A stretch of 64,000 bases of DNA. Origin: Paralvinella palmiformis. Its lineage: Eukaryota; Annelida; Polychaeta; Terebellida; Alvinellidae. The notes under the pieces were generated by a model, which searched no databases, was not told the origin of the DNA, and saw nothing but the letters and a program-made list of their open reading frames with translations. Where the stretch lies: the NCBI GenBank assembly GCA_025642065.1, contig JAODUP010000105.1, forward strand, positions 603,465 to 667,464, written 5' to 3'. Each line of letters opens with the position of its first letter. The first letter of the stretch is position 1. This document shows positions 24,489-39,700 of the stretch, piece after piece. A program made the position numbers and the translations under genes.

Positions 24489-26587
24489 GTAAACCGATTC
24501 ATAACTATTCAAGTAATACAATACTATGCACTTTGCATGGCAACTCGAATGAACAGTAATTTGGTACAAAAAATATATACACCCAAATCGCACCAAATCC
24601 TGTTATTACCCATAGGATCAATGAAAACGGAGGCTACAGCCTAAACTGCAAATAACAAATCTTTATTTCGGAATGTTTATGATGCGATCGAAACAGTATG
24701 TGCCAAATTAATCTTTGTCGTCATTCACATTTGAGGCGAACTAATTTTACGTGGCAACTTTTTAGACATGGTTCCAACATGATAAATAACAAAACAATAT
24801 GGTAATACGAAAACTATACACCATAATAAATATCAGAATTTGACATCATAATGTATTCCTATAGGTATTGGATGTAACTAGTAATGTTTAGTCATAGCAG
24901 ATATTTGGCTTATTACCAGAAGGTGTAATTTTGAGCACAAATCTCAAAGGAATTAAATTATTGACAGTTACATGAAATAAACAACTAGAGCAATTACAGC
25001 CACGAGAGGAAGAAACATAAACAAACCAGACACCATATTAATGCAAGTGGCGAGTACACGAAAGAGGTGGAACAAAGAACAACCGAACTAACAATGACAA
25101 TAACCCCCAAACCTCTTTCTTTATGATAATTAAACGAACACCTGTATTAGGTCAGGAGTATATATGCTTTCTCCTGTTTGCAGTGCAAATGTTGCCATAT
25201 GTTACAAACTTGACCATCAGCAATCTTCAAGCGGAACATGATAGTGCAGACCATACGCAACACACGAAGCTGACTTGTGACATATTTCAGCCAAATGGCT
25301 GAAAAAATGCTTAATACACTCGATGCTCCAGTTCAGACATTTCTTTAAATTAAGATCAAACAATTAATGTGGTGAGTAAAGACAGTTTATGTGCAGAACC
25401 TTTGAGCTCATTGGCATGATTCAAAGGTAAATGACTCATAATTTCCCTTTATTCATTCTATTTACACCAATCACACAACGCTGAAACGTGCAAACAAATA
25501 GATTAAATAAAATGGAAAGAATTACGTTTTCCAAATTAGATGACATTTACACCAAGATATCGCAATAACCATTGATTCTGTGGAAAATAGTAACACCAAG
25601 AACGAGGTAAATCTAACCATCATCTTAACAACCAGCCGCAACAGCAGTAATAAACAAAACTCAACTGGACAAACCCAACAAAGAGAATAATAAATATACA
25701 TTATTAATATCAATCGAAAGAAAGATCAGTAATTACTACTTTAATGATTTTCAGCAAAATAAATCACACGAGAACAGCATTTGTGCTAATTGGCAGCAGC
25801 TGTTGTCTAAATATCAAAAGAAATTATGTTATATTCTTTCTAGTTAAAGATATCTGACGGGTCAGAATCTACTATGTGTTGAATGCATTTGCCCATGAAA
25901 GATTACTGCCTTGAACCGAGTTACTCATTAAAATGGCGACGGTCAACACATAATACGTTAAATTTAAAACCACCTTAAATAACCCGTTGAAGAATCAACT
26001 TATATACAATATTAAAGTATGGTAACACTTGCTAAGTATTGTTTCAATTAATCACACTAACAACGCATACGGCCAGCCAACAACAAAGTTAGGCCAACAC
26101 GTGAGACAAAGACACAGAAAGATGTTCAGAGATAAGCGCTAAGAAATGAAATAGCTGACTGCTCTGGAAGCTGATAACTGCCCAAAATGGATCAAGTCCA
26201 AGAAAGCGCGAATGTGTCATCGCAGTTAAGATAACCAAACCTAGATCAGCTGACTAGAGGAACAGTTTCAAACAACGAATACTCCTAACACGCTGGACAC
26301 ACTTTACGTTACCTCTTCAGAGGGACTTTGTGGAAGATGGAAACCTATCACATCAGGTGATTCTGCCAGAAATAATGAAGGCACAATGATACGAGAAACA
26401 CCTGAGACGTCACTAAATGATAGACAGGACAGTAAGAAAACACTACAGTACAATGCATAATAATGTCAATACTGGATGAACATTCACTCATTAGCATGCA
26501 ACAACATCACAGTCATCAGTCTTGGTATCAGCGGTTTTGTCCCTTCTGGGATGATCTCCATGGCTGATGTGAACTTGGCAGAGTTCT

Positions 26588-26602
26588 TCATTCAAGCAAG
26601 TC
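26588..26602 (-). other. SORT1: Sortilin last coding exon, DLLE-stop
   Basis: After a CTATTGCAG acceptor the exon reads GAC TTG CTT GAA TGA. D-L-L-E is the terminal acidic-dileucine motif bound by GGA and AP-1 adaptors in other sortilins. Only 12 sense nucleotides lie in this exon, with the 3' UTR following on the same exon. Confidence 0.9.
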
Positions 26603-29600
26603 CTGCAATAGATTATTTCAACAGTAAATGGCTCATCAATTGGTATGTTTAGGATTAATAAAAGTGACTTACTAAATAACATGTTACTTATGACAAACTA
26701 TAACATGTTATTCAAGACACATTATTTATGACAAACCATATCAGATAGACAGAGATCATAGTCTCAGCACACAAATGTTCACGTCATATTACAATACAAA
26801 TTATACCATTAACAGATAAATATTTTATTAAAATTTGTATAATAATATTAATCTCATCTCTGCAAGGTGATAATTTCAAACCAAGTTTTATCATCTTACA
26901 CAATTCTCTGTGCCAAAGTAATTAAAACGATTGTTAATACCTTTAGCAATAATATTCTTAACACAATGATACACTAACTGTAAGTGTTGTTAATTAAATA
27001 AATTAATCAATAAATAGAAATATGATTACACTTGTTACAAATGGTTAATGTACGCCTTACAATCTTATAAATGTAATTCTGAAACACTAAAGCCTTTCAT
27101 TGAGGAAATAAGTTATCTGGTTTTTGCATGCTTGGCCCCAAATGATACCTTAATGCCAGAAAAACTGAACTTAATTTCAAAACTAAATTCATCAAGCCAG
27201 AATGCAACATCAGGCTTTAATTAGACAAGATTTAATTTGAGAAGAAAATAATTCAGCCTTGCTGGTTTTATTTTACAGGTCAGTAACCAAGTCTCTTATT
27301 GTTAACTGGGAATGTGTATAACACAGAACCGAAAGAATATGTTTTTGCCAATGTACTTCTGAGGCTGTATGTTGTAAGGGATACTGAGCTTTCTTATACG
27401 CGAAGTGCCTCTTCACACAAGTTTATCCACTATTCAGGCAGAGTGAATTTACGAACAATCAAGCAACTATACAATTACAATATTCCCCTCGTATTTTATT
27501 TTCTGTACACAGAAAAATTAATTATATCCTTCATAATGGACATTAAATTATCATCCGCAATACACAAAAAAGGCTGCAATTTTTCTAACCATCTTGACAT
27601 AATGTTACTGGTATGACACGTTTCAAACACCAGATTTCACATACTTCATTGTGGCTAAAAACTGCTTACGATGGAATTTCCATTCTGATTGTACAGTTGT
27701 TGATCAAGAATTACTGATCCTGACAACGCTATTCCAGCAAAACAAACAGTGTATACAGCCACTGAGACCGAGTCATTCCCACAGTGCTGCAGTGTAAATG
27801 TCTAAATGAGTCGGAGAAGACAGAGAAATATACAAACCTCATCTGAGTCATCATGATAAGATTTGACTTCCGCCTTTGTTTGAGGAGGAAGCTGGGGAGA
27901 TGATGAATTAGTTATGGAGCCATTAGAAGTAAGTACAGCTGGCTGACTACTAGTATATTGTGTCCCTGAAGTGGTGGATTTAGCCAGTAATTGTGAAGTT
28001 TGTGGAGTTTCCTTAAAAGAATCATGTTAAAACAGTTTATATTAGCTGTATGATACACATCTCTAAATTTAGCGCATCAACTACATTCTGTAGCTAAATT
28101 ACAGCACATGTTAAATAAAATTATAACTATCAATGATCACTAACCAAGCCCAGATGAGATCAATTAAGTTAAAATTACTGCCTACTGTTTTTGCAGAGAA
28201 AACCAATACACCACACAAACATTTAAAACAATAAATGAAGATTGATAACAACTGCTAGGATTAACTGCAATACAATAGAATTAATGGCTAGTTTTCTTCA
28301 AACCAGTATAACATGCAAAGTTTAAATGATCATAAATTGCTAATGATTCCTAGAATGAACTGAACTAAACCAGAATGTATGCCTATTTTTGGTAATCAAG
28401 TAAAATGACTACTACATGTTCCATGTGTGTTTGTTAAACTTACTTCATCAGAGGAGTCCTCATATAAGCTGGTGTGTGTCCCTAATTCATTCTCAACATC
28501 ATCTGACTGAGTGTCACCATGGTTTAGCATAGTGTAACGGTACACTAACTTTCTGTCAGAAGAATGGTAACAAAAATATTTAAGAAACATTTGTTAGCTG
28601 TTCTCTCACTGTATGTATGTGTTTGTGTATGTCCCTCCATGTGCATGAATGCACACTGATGTACCCCATCTCTTCTCAAAAGCAATTTGTTAAAAAGCCA
28701 CAATTCCCTTCCCTGTATGAACTTTACTATCCATACACAGGAAAGTGCTACCCAGATTCTAATTGCAACACAAGTTAACTCGTCAAGATTTGAATCTTAA
28801 GAGTTAAATCAATAATTAAAGAAATATGATGTATTACTGATATCTAAACAAATACCACAAAATAAACTACTGTCCTTGCAACATTGTGCATGACAGTGGT
28901 TAATTTAATGTTAATAAAACAGTATTGTTACACAACTAAACACCGTTAAAATATCATGTGATACAGCTGTGTACAACAGGACATAGGTCAATTCATTATC
29001 AGTAAATTCTTCACTCTGTTTTTACATGCCTGATTATTTGACTGCATCATACAACTTTGGGCTTTATGTAGAGACAAACTGGCAATATTCTAGCCCATTC
29101 ATCCATAACACGGAACAACCATATATTGTCCCTAAGAGAAATGCCCAGGTGATATATGGCTGAGATGAAAATGGGGAAACTTCAGAGGGTGTAATTGGTG
29201 AAAATAAGAAAATGCACTGACATACGTTTCTATTAGTGGATTGGGATTAGCACATAACATGCAAAACAAATTTCCACCACATTTCTAAAACACACTTATA
29301 AGATATAAACAGTAAGTAACCCATTGTTATAGAAAATAATTCTGTATAACTCAACACTATTAGTACAAACAAGCAATAATCTATCAAAGTTTGGCCAGAA
29401 TGAGAAGCAACACAGCACCACAATTTACGTAATCGAAAATCATTAATTTAACACTTAGTACAAAATAATATCTCATTCCACAAATGGATATGGATGTAGC
29501 TCATGTTCTATTTTTTTGACAGATTTCACTAGTTCCAAAAGCCTTGAAATTGTACATACTCTAGTCAACTAAATGAAATATTATTTTACCCAAAAATACT

Positions 29601-32600
29601 TTTGTATACACAAAATCTGTGAAGAAATTAATTAAATTTGGATATCACATTACCATTTGTGACTAATGCTAACCGAACCCATCAATGTATTTTGCACTTA
29701 TACTGGTCCCTATTAATTAATGTTACATTACATTATGAGGCTGAAACACAGACAGTGATGATAATGAAGTGGGTTACAATACACTGTATGCTTCTCAAAG
29801 ATGGCTCGTGTTTATTATTTAAGAACTGAACACAAAATATATGATACAGTAAAACCCCTGTCTAATCAGGCTGGTAAGTGACTTGTCCAATACAACCACA
29901 TTAGACAAATTCTGAGTCATCTTTACTGTGTAACTCTCCTTCGAGAAACAAAATCATCAGACTGAAGCCATTCAGTGAAGGACAAAAGATCTCACTGACA
30001 CAGGCAAAACTGGGATTTGATCCCATGACCTGGAGGTCTACAGTGCAGTACACCATTAACTGCATCATGGGAAATCCCCATCATCGCTGATAAAATAATG
30101 AACTGAGATCAGATGACCAGAACTAAAGGGTGATCATTCTGCTTAGATATCTGATAACCGAGGTTTTACTCTGTGTGAAAGTTGACCTGTCTACCAACCT
30201 CTGTCTGATATTGCGATACTTCTTCACAAGGAACACAGTTAGTACTAAGACGACAGCGAACACACTCAGGATGATTAGCACCAGAACTGCACGACCCTTT
30301 CTTGTCGACTCCTGCAAAACAACCAAAATAATCATAATTCTTGCACAAATGTTAGCCAAGTTGATGTTTTATTCATATCCATTTCATATGGCGAATGAAA
30401 CCGACATTAATTCTAATTCATCCTCAATCACAACAGATTGACCTATTTATTTTATGGTTTCTTTGAATGTAAAGACATTGCTCATAATAGTTCTGCTGAT
30501 CAATAAAACAATTAATTAACAACATACAAATAACTGGATAGATTTCCAAAGACAGACAATATACAGGTGTGAGGCTTTGGATATGCATCACATAATTTCT
30601 CAAATAGGCTGAAGTTAATTTAAGGTAGAATGTAAGTAAGTTAAAATGTCATTAATTATGACTGAGCAAGCGAATGAGTGAGTGAGTAGAGTTTAATGTT
30701 GCAGTGGCTAAAAGGTAACTATCTTTCAGTTACCTATTTAGAAAGTTAAGGAGCTATAGCGTGCATTTTTTAAACCCAACAGGCGCATAGTAATTAAAAG
30801 AATTCCCTGTATTCTAACACAGCATTCAAAAGTGGTGATGAAATTGCAAATTTCAATCCTTCAATGGAGATTTACTGTATACTAAAAGCTGGGCTCAGTG
30901 ATGCTTATTAAAAAGTAGCTTATGCAAGTATTATAATAAACTGTGTCTGTAATAACTTTCCCGTATGTGTCATGAAGGATGACACTGTTGTTCCAGTGTT
31001 CATGAGGAAAACAGATACCTTTGGAATTTTAGTTAAAGAAAGTTGAATATAAATGTCTCGGCATAAAACCTGATGCTTGTTATGTGTTGATATATCTATA
31101 TTAAAGTGTGCTTAAATTTTGGGGTGAGGATGTGGGTTGGGACATTTTTTTTATCAGATGTGTCTCTGTTGTAAATTTGTTTGCTAATATGTCATGTTTT
31201 CATCTCAGATGGCAATATCTGAGGAACACCTAATAATGGTTATTATTAATACCGATCACGGAAAAAAACCTTTCAAAAATCTTCATACAACATAATAAAT
31301 TATTACAGATTCATATTAAGCAGCAGTCTAAACACAGATAATAATAATGAACTAGATACTGAAAAAGGGTTAAGCGATGTTTATTTAGAAGCTAATTGGC
31401 ATAAGAAATTATGTCTACTCTTAACTGACACTGTTTGATGGTTTTTGTTGTCTAAAGTTAAGGCGACCACCTGAAATATATGATCATGGGACATTCCATG
31501 ACAGTATGCACTCTATGAACTGGTATGGTGAGTTAACCTGTCAATTGTTCACAGTGACTACTTAAATATGAAATACAACATGTGATGTAATTGTGCTGGT
31601 GGTTATGTTCTATGGAATAATTAACACATGTCAGTGTGCTGGCAGCTGTTGGTGTTCATTTCATCCTTATCACCCATGATAGTTTGGTTTGTTCATCAAT
31701 TAATTCCACCAAATATTTTTCCCTTTGGGTGTATCTTGTGTACAAGATAACTGGCCATTTTCTACTATAATCTAGGATTATTTCCTCAACTTATACATGT
31801 ACTTTCATTTAGGGGGACATCATATAGCATTGGGAAGTGAGGACTGAACATTGATAGATACTGTAATTTGGCTTAAATGTATGTCAATACAGTTCTTTAG
31901 CCTCAGCATGGGTCATACCTGTGACATATGACTGAGAAATATGACATGAATGTGCGAGATATCACAATATATATAGCTTAAAAAGTATATGAATATTGAA
32001 AATGCCCACTGATAAAACAAATGTACCCAAAGGACTAATTCTCCCTAAGTGTTACAAAATATTCAGTTACTAAATGAAATGCTGTTAAGTGATGGGATCA
32101 TTAGCTAAATCATGGTTTGTATATGGACTGAAACCAACATGCTGAACCAGTGATTAGGAATTTCTCTCTTTATAAAAATAACTGACCAAAAACAGTGAAT
32201 AAAGACATTTTCAAAAACAAAATAAATTAAAAACATTCTGGTGAAGAAACAACTGATCATGAACTTTCTCCAAATATCACATAGCAATATTATCAATAGC
32301 TGTAGTACATATTAATGATTTAAATTAAAACTGCTAAAATTGCACACACACACAATACATATATATAAAATTAGACAAACCATGGGATGTGATAGGTTTA
32401 TTCCTTCCTCTTTTCCTATTATAGTTCTGTCACCATTCTTACATGTTTCCTTAAGATTCACCACAGTATCAGTTTTAGGATGGAAGCCATTTTCAGAACT
32501 ACATACATCACCAGGAATCTTGCGGTAACTAAAATAAAGGATGGCAAATTTCATTATCAGATTATGGTAAGTTGAGTCATTAAAACGAATGTATATAAAC

Positions 32601-35600
32601 AACATCGTTATTTTAAATCATGAATATATAATTATAACTACCATAAATACTTGCATGTTAGTCAACCTGACAGATAAGTCGAAGTCTATTTTTGACCCTG
32701 TAATTCTTTCCTCACACATATGCTCACCGTAAAAGTCGAGGGTTAAGTATTGGCTTAAAATCCCTCAAAATTCGATGCACACACACACACATGATTTTGC
32801 TTTGATGTTATATTTAACTAATAAACAAACTCGTCACATCAAACACGCCTGATTGTAACTTCAACTGGCAAGTGTTATTAATTAATTGTTTCACCACCAG
32901 TGGTGAGCAAGGTTTGCAATGAGAACAGTGATTCCTATATTATTGCTAATCATCTGCAAGTAACAGTAGTTGATTGCATGTGACTATCAAGTATTATTAT
33001 GTTAAGACTGGCATGTTTGTGAGATCCAAATAACAGTTTGGTGAGATGTGGCAATTTTGTTCTAACTATCGCTCACACAAACACGCCTGATTATAAGTTC
33101 AATTGGTAAGTGTTATTAATTCATTGTTTCACAGCACATCTGGAGGTACTGGTAGGTAACAGTGTGTGACTATCAAGTATTATTACATAAAGATTGATGT
33201 GTTTGTGAGATCCAAATAATAGTTTGGTGAAAAATAATGGATTAGCAGGCTGCAATGTGACGATTTTATTCTGACTCTGGCTGTTATTGGGTTGAATCCT
33301 ATAGTGTTGTGTGTTAAGGATGGCCGAAAACATCTTTCCTTCAGCTGGTAGGAAATATAATGGGTGTATAAGTTGAGTTGCTTCTGAGAACTCCATCTTC
33401 CCTACTCAAAAAATCGACTTATACGTGAGTATATATGGTAAAACACACACACACACACACACACACACAAAGTAAAATTATAAGCCTTAAAAACAATAAT
33501 GATAATAATAATAACAATGTACATTTAATGTGTTGAGTTGTTTAGCTTTGGGGTAATCACATCTTGGAAAATATGTCCAAGAAGCAACTGCCAATGGAGT
33601 ACCTTTACTAGCAGAGCCAACTTAAAGACATATAGAGTAGACATCATCCACAATAATGAGGTAGATAAAAAGTTAGAAATGGCCACGGATAGACATGGGG
33701 TCAATTCCATTTTGTTAATTCCAATTCCCCTCGGTCAATTCAAATTCGACATCAAATTGATCAATTCAAATTCCTTTTTTGACCTACTACTTCTTACCAT
33801 GAGTAAGTATTTGGAATACCTACTCCGAGTACATACTTGGAATACCTACTCCAAATAGTCTATATTTCAAGTAGGATTGTTATGTAAGAAAATCTCTGAA
33901 TTAAAAAAAATAAATGGTAATTTAATTTGTGGATTTTAATTTTTGTAGCAAACTTCAATTTCAAATTTATCAATTCCAGTTCCATTTAAAAAAAAAGCAA
34001 TTTCAATTCTGGAACTGCCCATCAATTCCAATTCCGGAATTGAATTGAGTCCATGTCTGACCAACTATTAATTACCCCTCCCACAAAAAGCCAACACATT
34101 TAAATCACTGTCAAAAGATGATAAAATTTTAATTTTGACAATTGCTCTACGAAACTTAATAGACAATTTCCGTGACAACTGAGCCATCTAATGAAAGTCT
34201 GTTTGCGGGTCGTGTTTCACCGGGTTAACTGAATTATCTGATAAAAACATTCTTTTTACCAATCATGAGATCACAGAGGTCATAATATATTTCATATATT
34301 GATAACACGTCTATTACAGTTCCTAACTTGATAATTCCGTTTAAGTAACATGTAATTTTTTTTGCCAAAATAAAGTTGACTTCTCCCATACCAATAATCT
34401 TATCTAGTAGCAAAAACAAATTATATGTTATATTTAATAAAAATTAAATGGCTACAATAATTTGTAGACTGACTTAGTTCTGTTAATCCCCCAAAACATA
34501 AATTTACAATCAATTACACTTCTTGTTCCATGCTACTTCACTATGTACATGTCTTCACTGACCCCCAAACCTCAGTAGATATGGACTGCGCACACGTCGT
34601 GCAAATTGTTTATTGGTATCATTCACTATTGTCTTTCACTATACAAATATTTATTTATATCCACACCTATAATAATTATTGGACCAAATTAATTTCAACA
34701 TGTTTGGGAAGTGAGAAATTCTGGAACTATGCATTTTTCAGATCATCTAATATTATGTTTCATATTATAATTTGAGATTGTACCCAACATAGATGATCTC
34801 TTCAAGCTTTCCTCTTTTACAGATGTCAAATTTATTTGTCTTGAAGACATCTTCTATAACACAGAGGTCAGAATTGGGTTTCCTCTTATAACCATAATCA
34901 CTGAAACAGATAAAAAATGCAGCATTTAATCAACAACTATAGTAATTAAATCATCCTATATTTTATAAATTTATGCACTTCTTGTCTTTTGGTAGCAGAT
35001 AAGAATATCAATTACTCTTTCAGTAAATCATCTAAATATTCATGGACTTCAAGTAAGCAACTCTCGTGAGAACTTGTACATATCTTACCAGTCATAATCA
35101 GCCCTTGTGCATGGACATATCTCAGTTTTCTTTTTTTCTAACAGTTCCCTAGCATGGCCATTCAAACACCTGAAAATATGTGACAAATTAGTATATAGTA
35201 TTTATATTTCAGTACGTTCAGGCATTCTCAGAGCGCCCAGCAACTCGGCTAGTCACAATGATATCGCCACAAACTATATGAATAAATGGCAGCTATCATT
35301 TCATCCAGCAGTTGTGTGTGTGTGTGTGTTTTCATCTGTGTGTATGCATGTAGGCATGACATGTATTAATGAGACAGGGATCCAGATACCAGGCATCAGG
35401 CTTTAATCTTTGGAATAATTCCTTCTTTCCTAGAAGGCAGCCATCATTAGTGTTGTCCGAATGAGCCTTCCACTCTTCATAATCAGTATCAGTACCTACA
35501 ATAAAATAATAACAACAAAACACATCAGTAATCAATCAATCCTAAATGGAATGCTAATTCTAATAAAGTGTATAATGACCATTCCGAGCAAGAATCCACA

Positions 35601-36734
35601 TATTTTAAAGCATCACCTGGGGTTTCCAGTAGAAGCACAATACATGAATGTTAGCCTTCACCAAAATGCACCCAAATTAAACTAGGTTGTGAAAATAACA
35701 CAGGCAGATGGTACAGGTTTTTATGAAATGCAAATTTTAATCTCGCTGGGACATTTCACACATCAAAACCTGGGGTCAGGTGACATTGGTAAAAAAGCAA
35801 ACTGTGCACTGGAAAAAATGGCAATGATAAGTTCGTAGTATAAGTAATAGAAGTATTCGTTGTGAGTTACGTTCTCAAGAAAAATACCCATAAAGGTCAT
35901 TGGATATTCTTTTCTGAAATGTTGCACATCAAAATTACCTAATTGTTTTCTATTGGGTAATGTAAAGCACAATGTTTCTGCCATGGCAAATATACTATTT
36001 GATTACAAAACAGAGATCGGTACAAATATATCATCAAAAGGATCTTCACACAAACATTACTAAGAATAATAGCAATAAATTACTAAGAGAGTAACAAAAG
36101 CAGATCTCACACTTGACTTTGATGACCTTCTCAAAGTCGATGACATAAACACGCCATTTCTTGTCATCATGTCCATATCCCCAGATGGCGACACTCATGG
36201 CTTTGTTGCCTGGCTCAGTCAACAAGCCAGTAAACATGAAATCATCATCCGTAAATGTGTACTCGTGCCAACAGCTACCTTCATCGGTGGAGAACTTAAT
36301 GGTTTTAGGCTTTTCGGACTCTTCAATGGCCACAAGCAGACCACCCTGGTCAGCTATTTCATTATAATGTGGACCTTTTAGCGCCTGTTTATAAAATTAC
36401 TTAATAATCACTGCCCCATACAGCATACTGTTGTTAATTGTGATACACATGGAATAGTTTGCTAACTAAAAGATTATAATACAACAAACACTAAATTGAA
36501 ATATGTCACAAGGTGATACCAACTTAATAGTACTTTTACAATTACTAGACACCAACAGTATTATTTATCTAATAAAATTATTATTATTTGATTAACTGTT
36601 TAAAATTCTGCCAATCCAAGTGTGAACAAATAATAAAATGTTTTTATTATTTTCATGCTAAGTGCATTTAACCACGTTTCAAAATTACCACCTGTTAAAT
36701 AGGTAAATAATAAAGTAACTGAGGACAGTAAGTG

Positions 36735-36768
<34 letters not shown>

Positions 36769-39700
36769 CTTTTGTTCAACTTATTGATTAATAAAGCAAA
36801 ATCAATTGTCAATTATTATGTTAATGAGTGTTATAAGGATTTTAAATATCTGTTAATGGTCCGATGTGTATTGTTTGTTCTTTATTATTTTGTTTCCAGT
36901 TTAGTACATGCATGAAAAACTGATGGTTAAATTGGCTAATACTTTAGAGCTGATCTGAAACAATATGAACCAATTAGTCAATATTATTACGAAAGTTAAT
37001 AAATACTAGGCAAGTTTCTGTCCAGAAATTCATCTTACCAATTTCCATGTGTAGCCTCCATCAGTTGAGATATACATGTCAGGATCTGAGATCTGCAGTG
37101 ATGTAGCAACATGGCCTGAAATTAGAGTTAACTGATAAATGTTATGAATGAAGCGGTTCCTGGTTGTAGCAGGTCTGATACTATATTTAAAAGAATAGTA
37201 CAGTTTGCACAGTAAGAATGCTTGAAAATATGATCATATCAATCAAATTCTCACAAAACGTATTTTTGTTGCCTGTAAAACAGCATACCCATTCCATGAT
37301 TTTCCCAACAACTTATAAATCAATCAATGACAGGGCAACTCTTGTCCATTTGAAACTCATCACCAAAACTCAGATCATCAAGTCATTATTACAAATGGCC
37401 TGTGTATTTAGTGTAGTAGGTCCCACTTCTGGATTGTCAGATGCTCTCTTGAAATGTAAGAATCTTTTCCTAAATCCCATGAGCTAAATTTACCATTTTG
37501 TGTCTGTAAATAACACCACACATCTAAGAATGCAGACCGTAACTAGCTCCTGCTAGTATGAACACTTCATCATATTTACTTTACTAATGTTTTCAGGCAG
37601 GTTCAAATCCAATGAGTGTTTCTACTATCAAAATGTTTTTACAACCTTTTCAAAATGGCAGCCCCTGTTTTTGGATACTGCCATTGAAATGGATATTCAA
37701 TAACAAAAGCTATTCAGTATATAATATTTTAAGATAGAGTTGTTTACATTGTGATTAGTAAGAGTTGATCTATTTCACTTCATTTAAGCTTCACTGAGAA
37801 GATAAAGATAACTGTTCAAAGCTAATTTGTTTATAAAGATTATTAAAACCACAACAGAATGATATTTCACAACATTTATATAAAGGTACTGCGTATTGCT
37901 ACGTATTGCTACACCATTCATATGTAACAGGTCTATCCTAGAAATGAACAGTTTTGTATCAACAATAAAAACCCATTAACTTCCTTTATCTGAACGAAGG
38001 GATCTTTTTGAAAAAATATTAGGTACAATTGTTATTATTTATTTATTTTATTCATAGCATTGAAAATTAGAATAACACGATTGTTTAATGGCTGAACCAA
38101 TTTATTAATAGTTTAGGATTTAAATTTTCAGTCTTTTTAATTAAAATATCACTTCAGAATACACTCAACAGTAAAGTATGAATAACATAGGCAACAAATA
38201 ACAGGAAATATTACATATTCTCATACAAATTATTCTCAAATATGCCATATTACTGAACCTTTTGGCAATATTTTAAGGCACTTGATGAACATTTTCACTT
38301 AAAATTTAATCACTTTAAAAGGTGAAATTAGTTTACCAAAAGCTTATGCATTTTGTAATGTTTGTATCTACCATAGTATTGTTGTCTGAAATGTTATCAC
38401 AACAAACAGCAATAGTATAGTTCTGCAGTCCCTATTAAAGCACGGAAACATTTTTTAAAACAAGTATTACCCCTCTTATAGTAACAAAGGATAACAATTA
38501 CACTTGAGCTGGAATTTAAAATTTGTCTTCATCAGGAACAACAATCTAATTTCAAGTTATCTTAATGTTTTTGTTATTAGTGGAAGACATAATACTAAGT
38601 TAGCCACTGGAGTGAACGGTTTGTTAATTAATTAACAGTGATCCCTTCTCATACATGTACAGCAAGCACTGGTGGGTGAGTTGAGGTTGAGAATGATTTA
38701 ATTTCACTGTGGCACAAAAAGGTGGCAAGCACTACTGAAGGATGAATGTTGTTTAATGACACATTCAAGCACTACTGAAAAACATATAAAATACTGTCAG
38801 CTAGAATGAGATAAGACAATTCCATCAAACATGTGTGATGGTTCTCTAAATGGTCCAAATCATTCAAGGCATGGGAACACTGATACAGGACAGGACAGCA
38901 TCAGAAAGAGCTACAGATAGAGTTACTGTCATCAGGAAGAAATGACAGATTTAAAATGTAGAAAGAACTATCTGCGGCTTATTAATCCTTCTTGGTAGAC
39001 ACACACACACTCATAACACATCAATTCAATCTTTAACACATGGGCTGAGCAAGTGCATTGTTTAGCCCTTCCATTGGTCACACATGGGACATATATCTCA
39101 GTAAATAAGATATTCAGAGTAAATATTATATGCATAGGAGGTAGGTTAAATGAGCCAAGTGACCTCCAAATGTAATGAGGTGAAGTGAAAGATGTAGTTA
39201 GGTCAGTATATAAACCCTGGTAATAAAGAACTGCGATAAACCCTTAGAATGGGTGGTTTCTTTAGATCTGACTTAGGTCAAACCTAGGACATATACTAGT
39301 CAACAAGTGATTCTCCAGGGAAACAAAAAACATCAATGAAATGGGTTATTATCTGTGATTGATCTGCATCAGAAGTTAGAGCCTACATTTATGCAAAATA
39401 TGCCTTTAAAGCTTGAAGAATTATTATCATTATTATTATCATTATTATTATACCAGCATAATTTACTAGATAGAACTTTTAACTCTTATAAGCATACATC
39501 ACTATACATCTAGAACCAGCTAGCCTAGTTGCACTAGGTCCACTGTTATTTACAATTTGCAGGATTAATACAAATATGTGTTTCACACAAATGCTAAATA
39601 AGGTCAAAATATAAACATAGTCACCCATATTAAAAATATCCAGTTGAAAGTAGTGGTAACTCGACTATACCTCATCTGTCGGCGCCACCATTTTGAAGCC

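Larger units (their letters stand above)
32381..36384 (-). other. SORT1: Sortilin 10CC module exons
   Basis: After the Asp box [10 protein letters not shown], the exons 36384-36111, 35495-35390, 35169-35089, 34900-34784 and 32528-32381 supply exactly ten cysteines after the propeller ([49 protein letters not shown]). This matches the ten-cysteine module of VPS10 receptors. The GYRKIPGD box is also conserved. Confidence 0.85.

Noticed and set aside
27299..27616. 105-codon plus-strand open frame
   Set aside because: Lies in the sortilin tail/3' intron, no homology recognised, no flanking splice signals supporting it.
30130..30441. 103-codon plus-strand open frame
   Set aside because: Antisense shadow of the sortilin transmembrane exon.
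33121..33396. 91-codon minus-strand frame inside the TACC/GGTA element as a transposase
   Set aside because: No catalytic or DNA-binding motif recognised; it crosses the tandem duplication.
36161..36381. Plus-strand open frames of about 70 codons
   Set aside because: Antisense shadows of the sortilin exon at 36111-36384.
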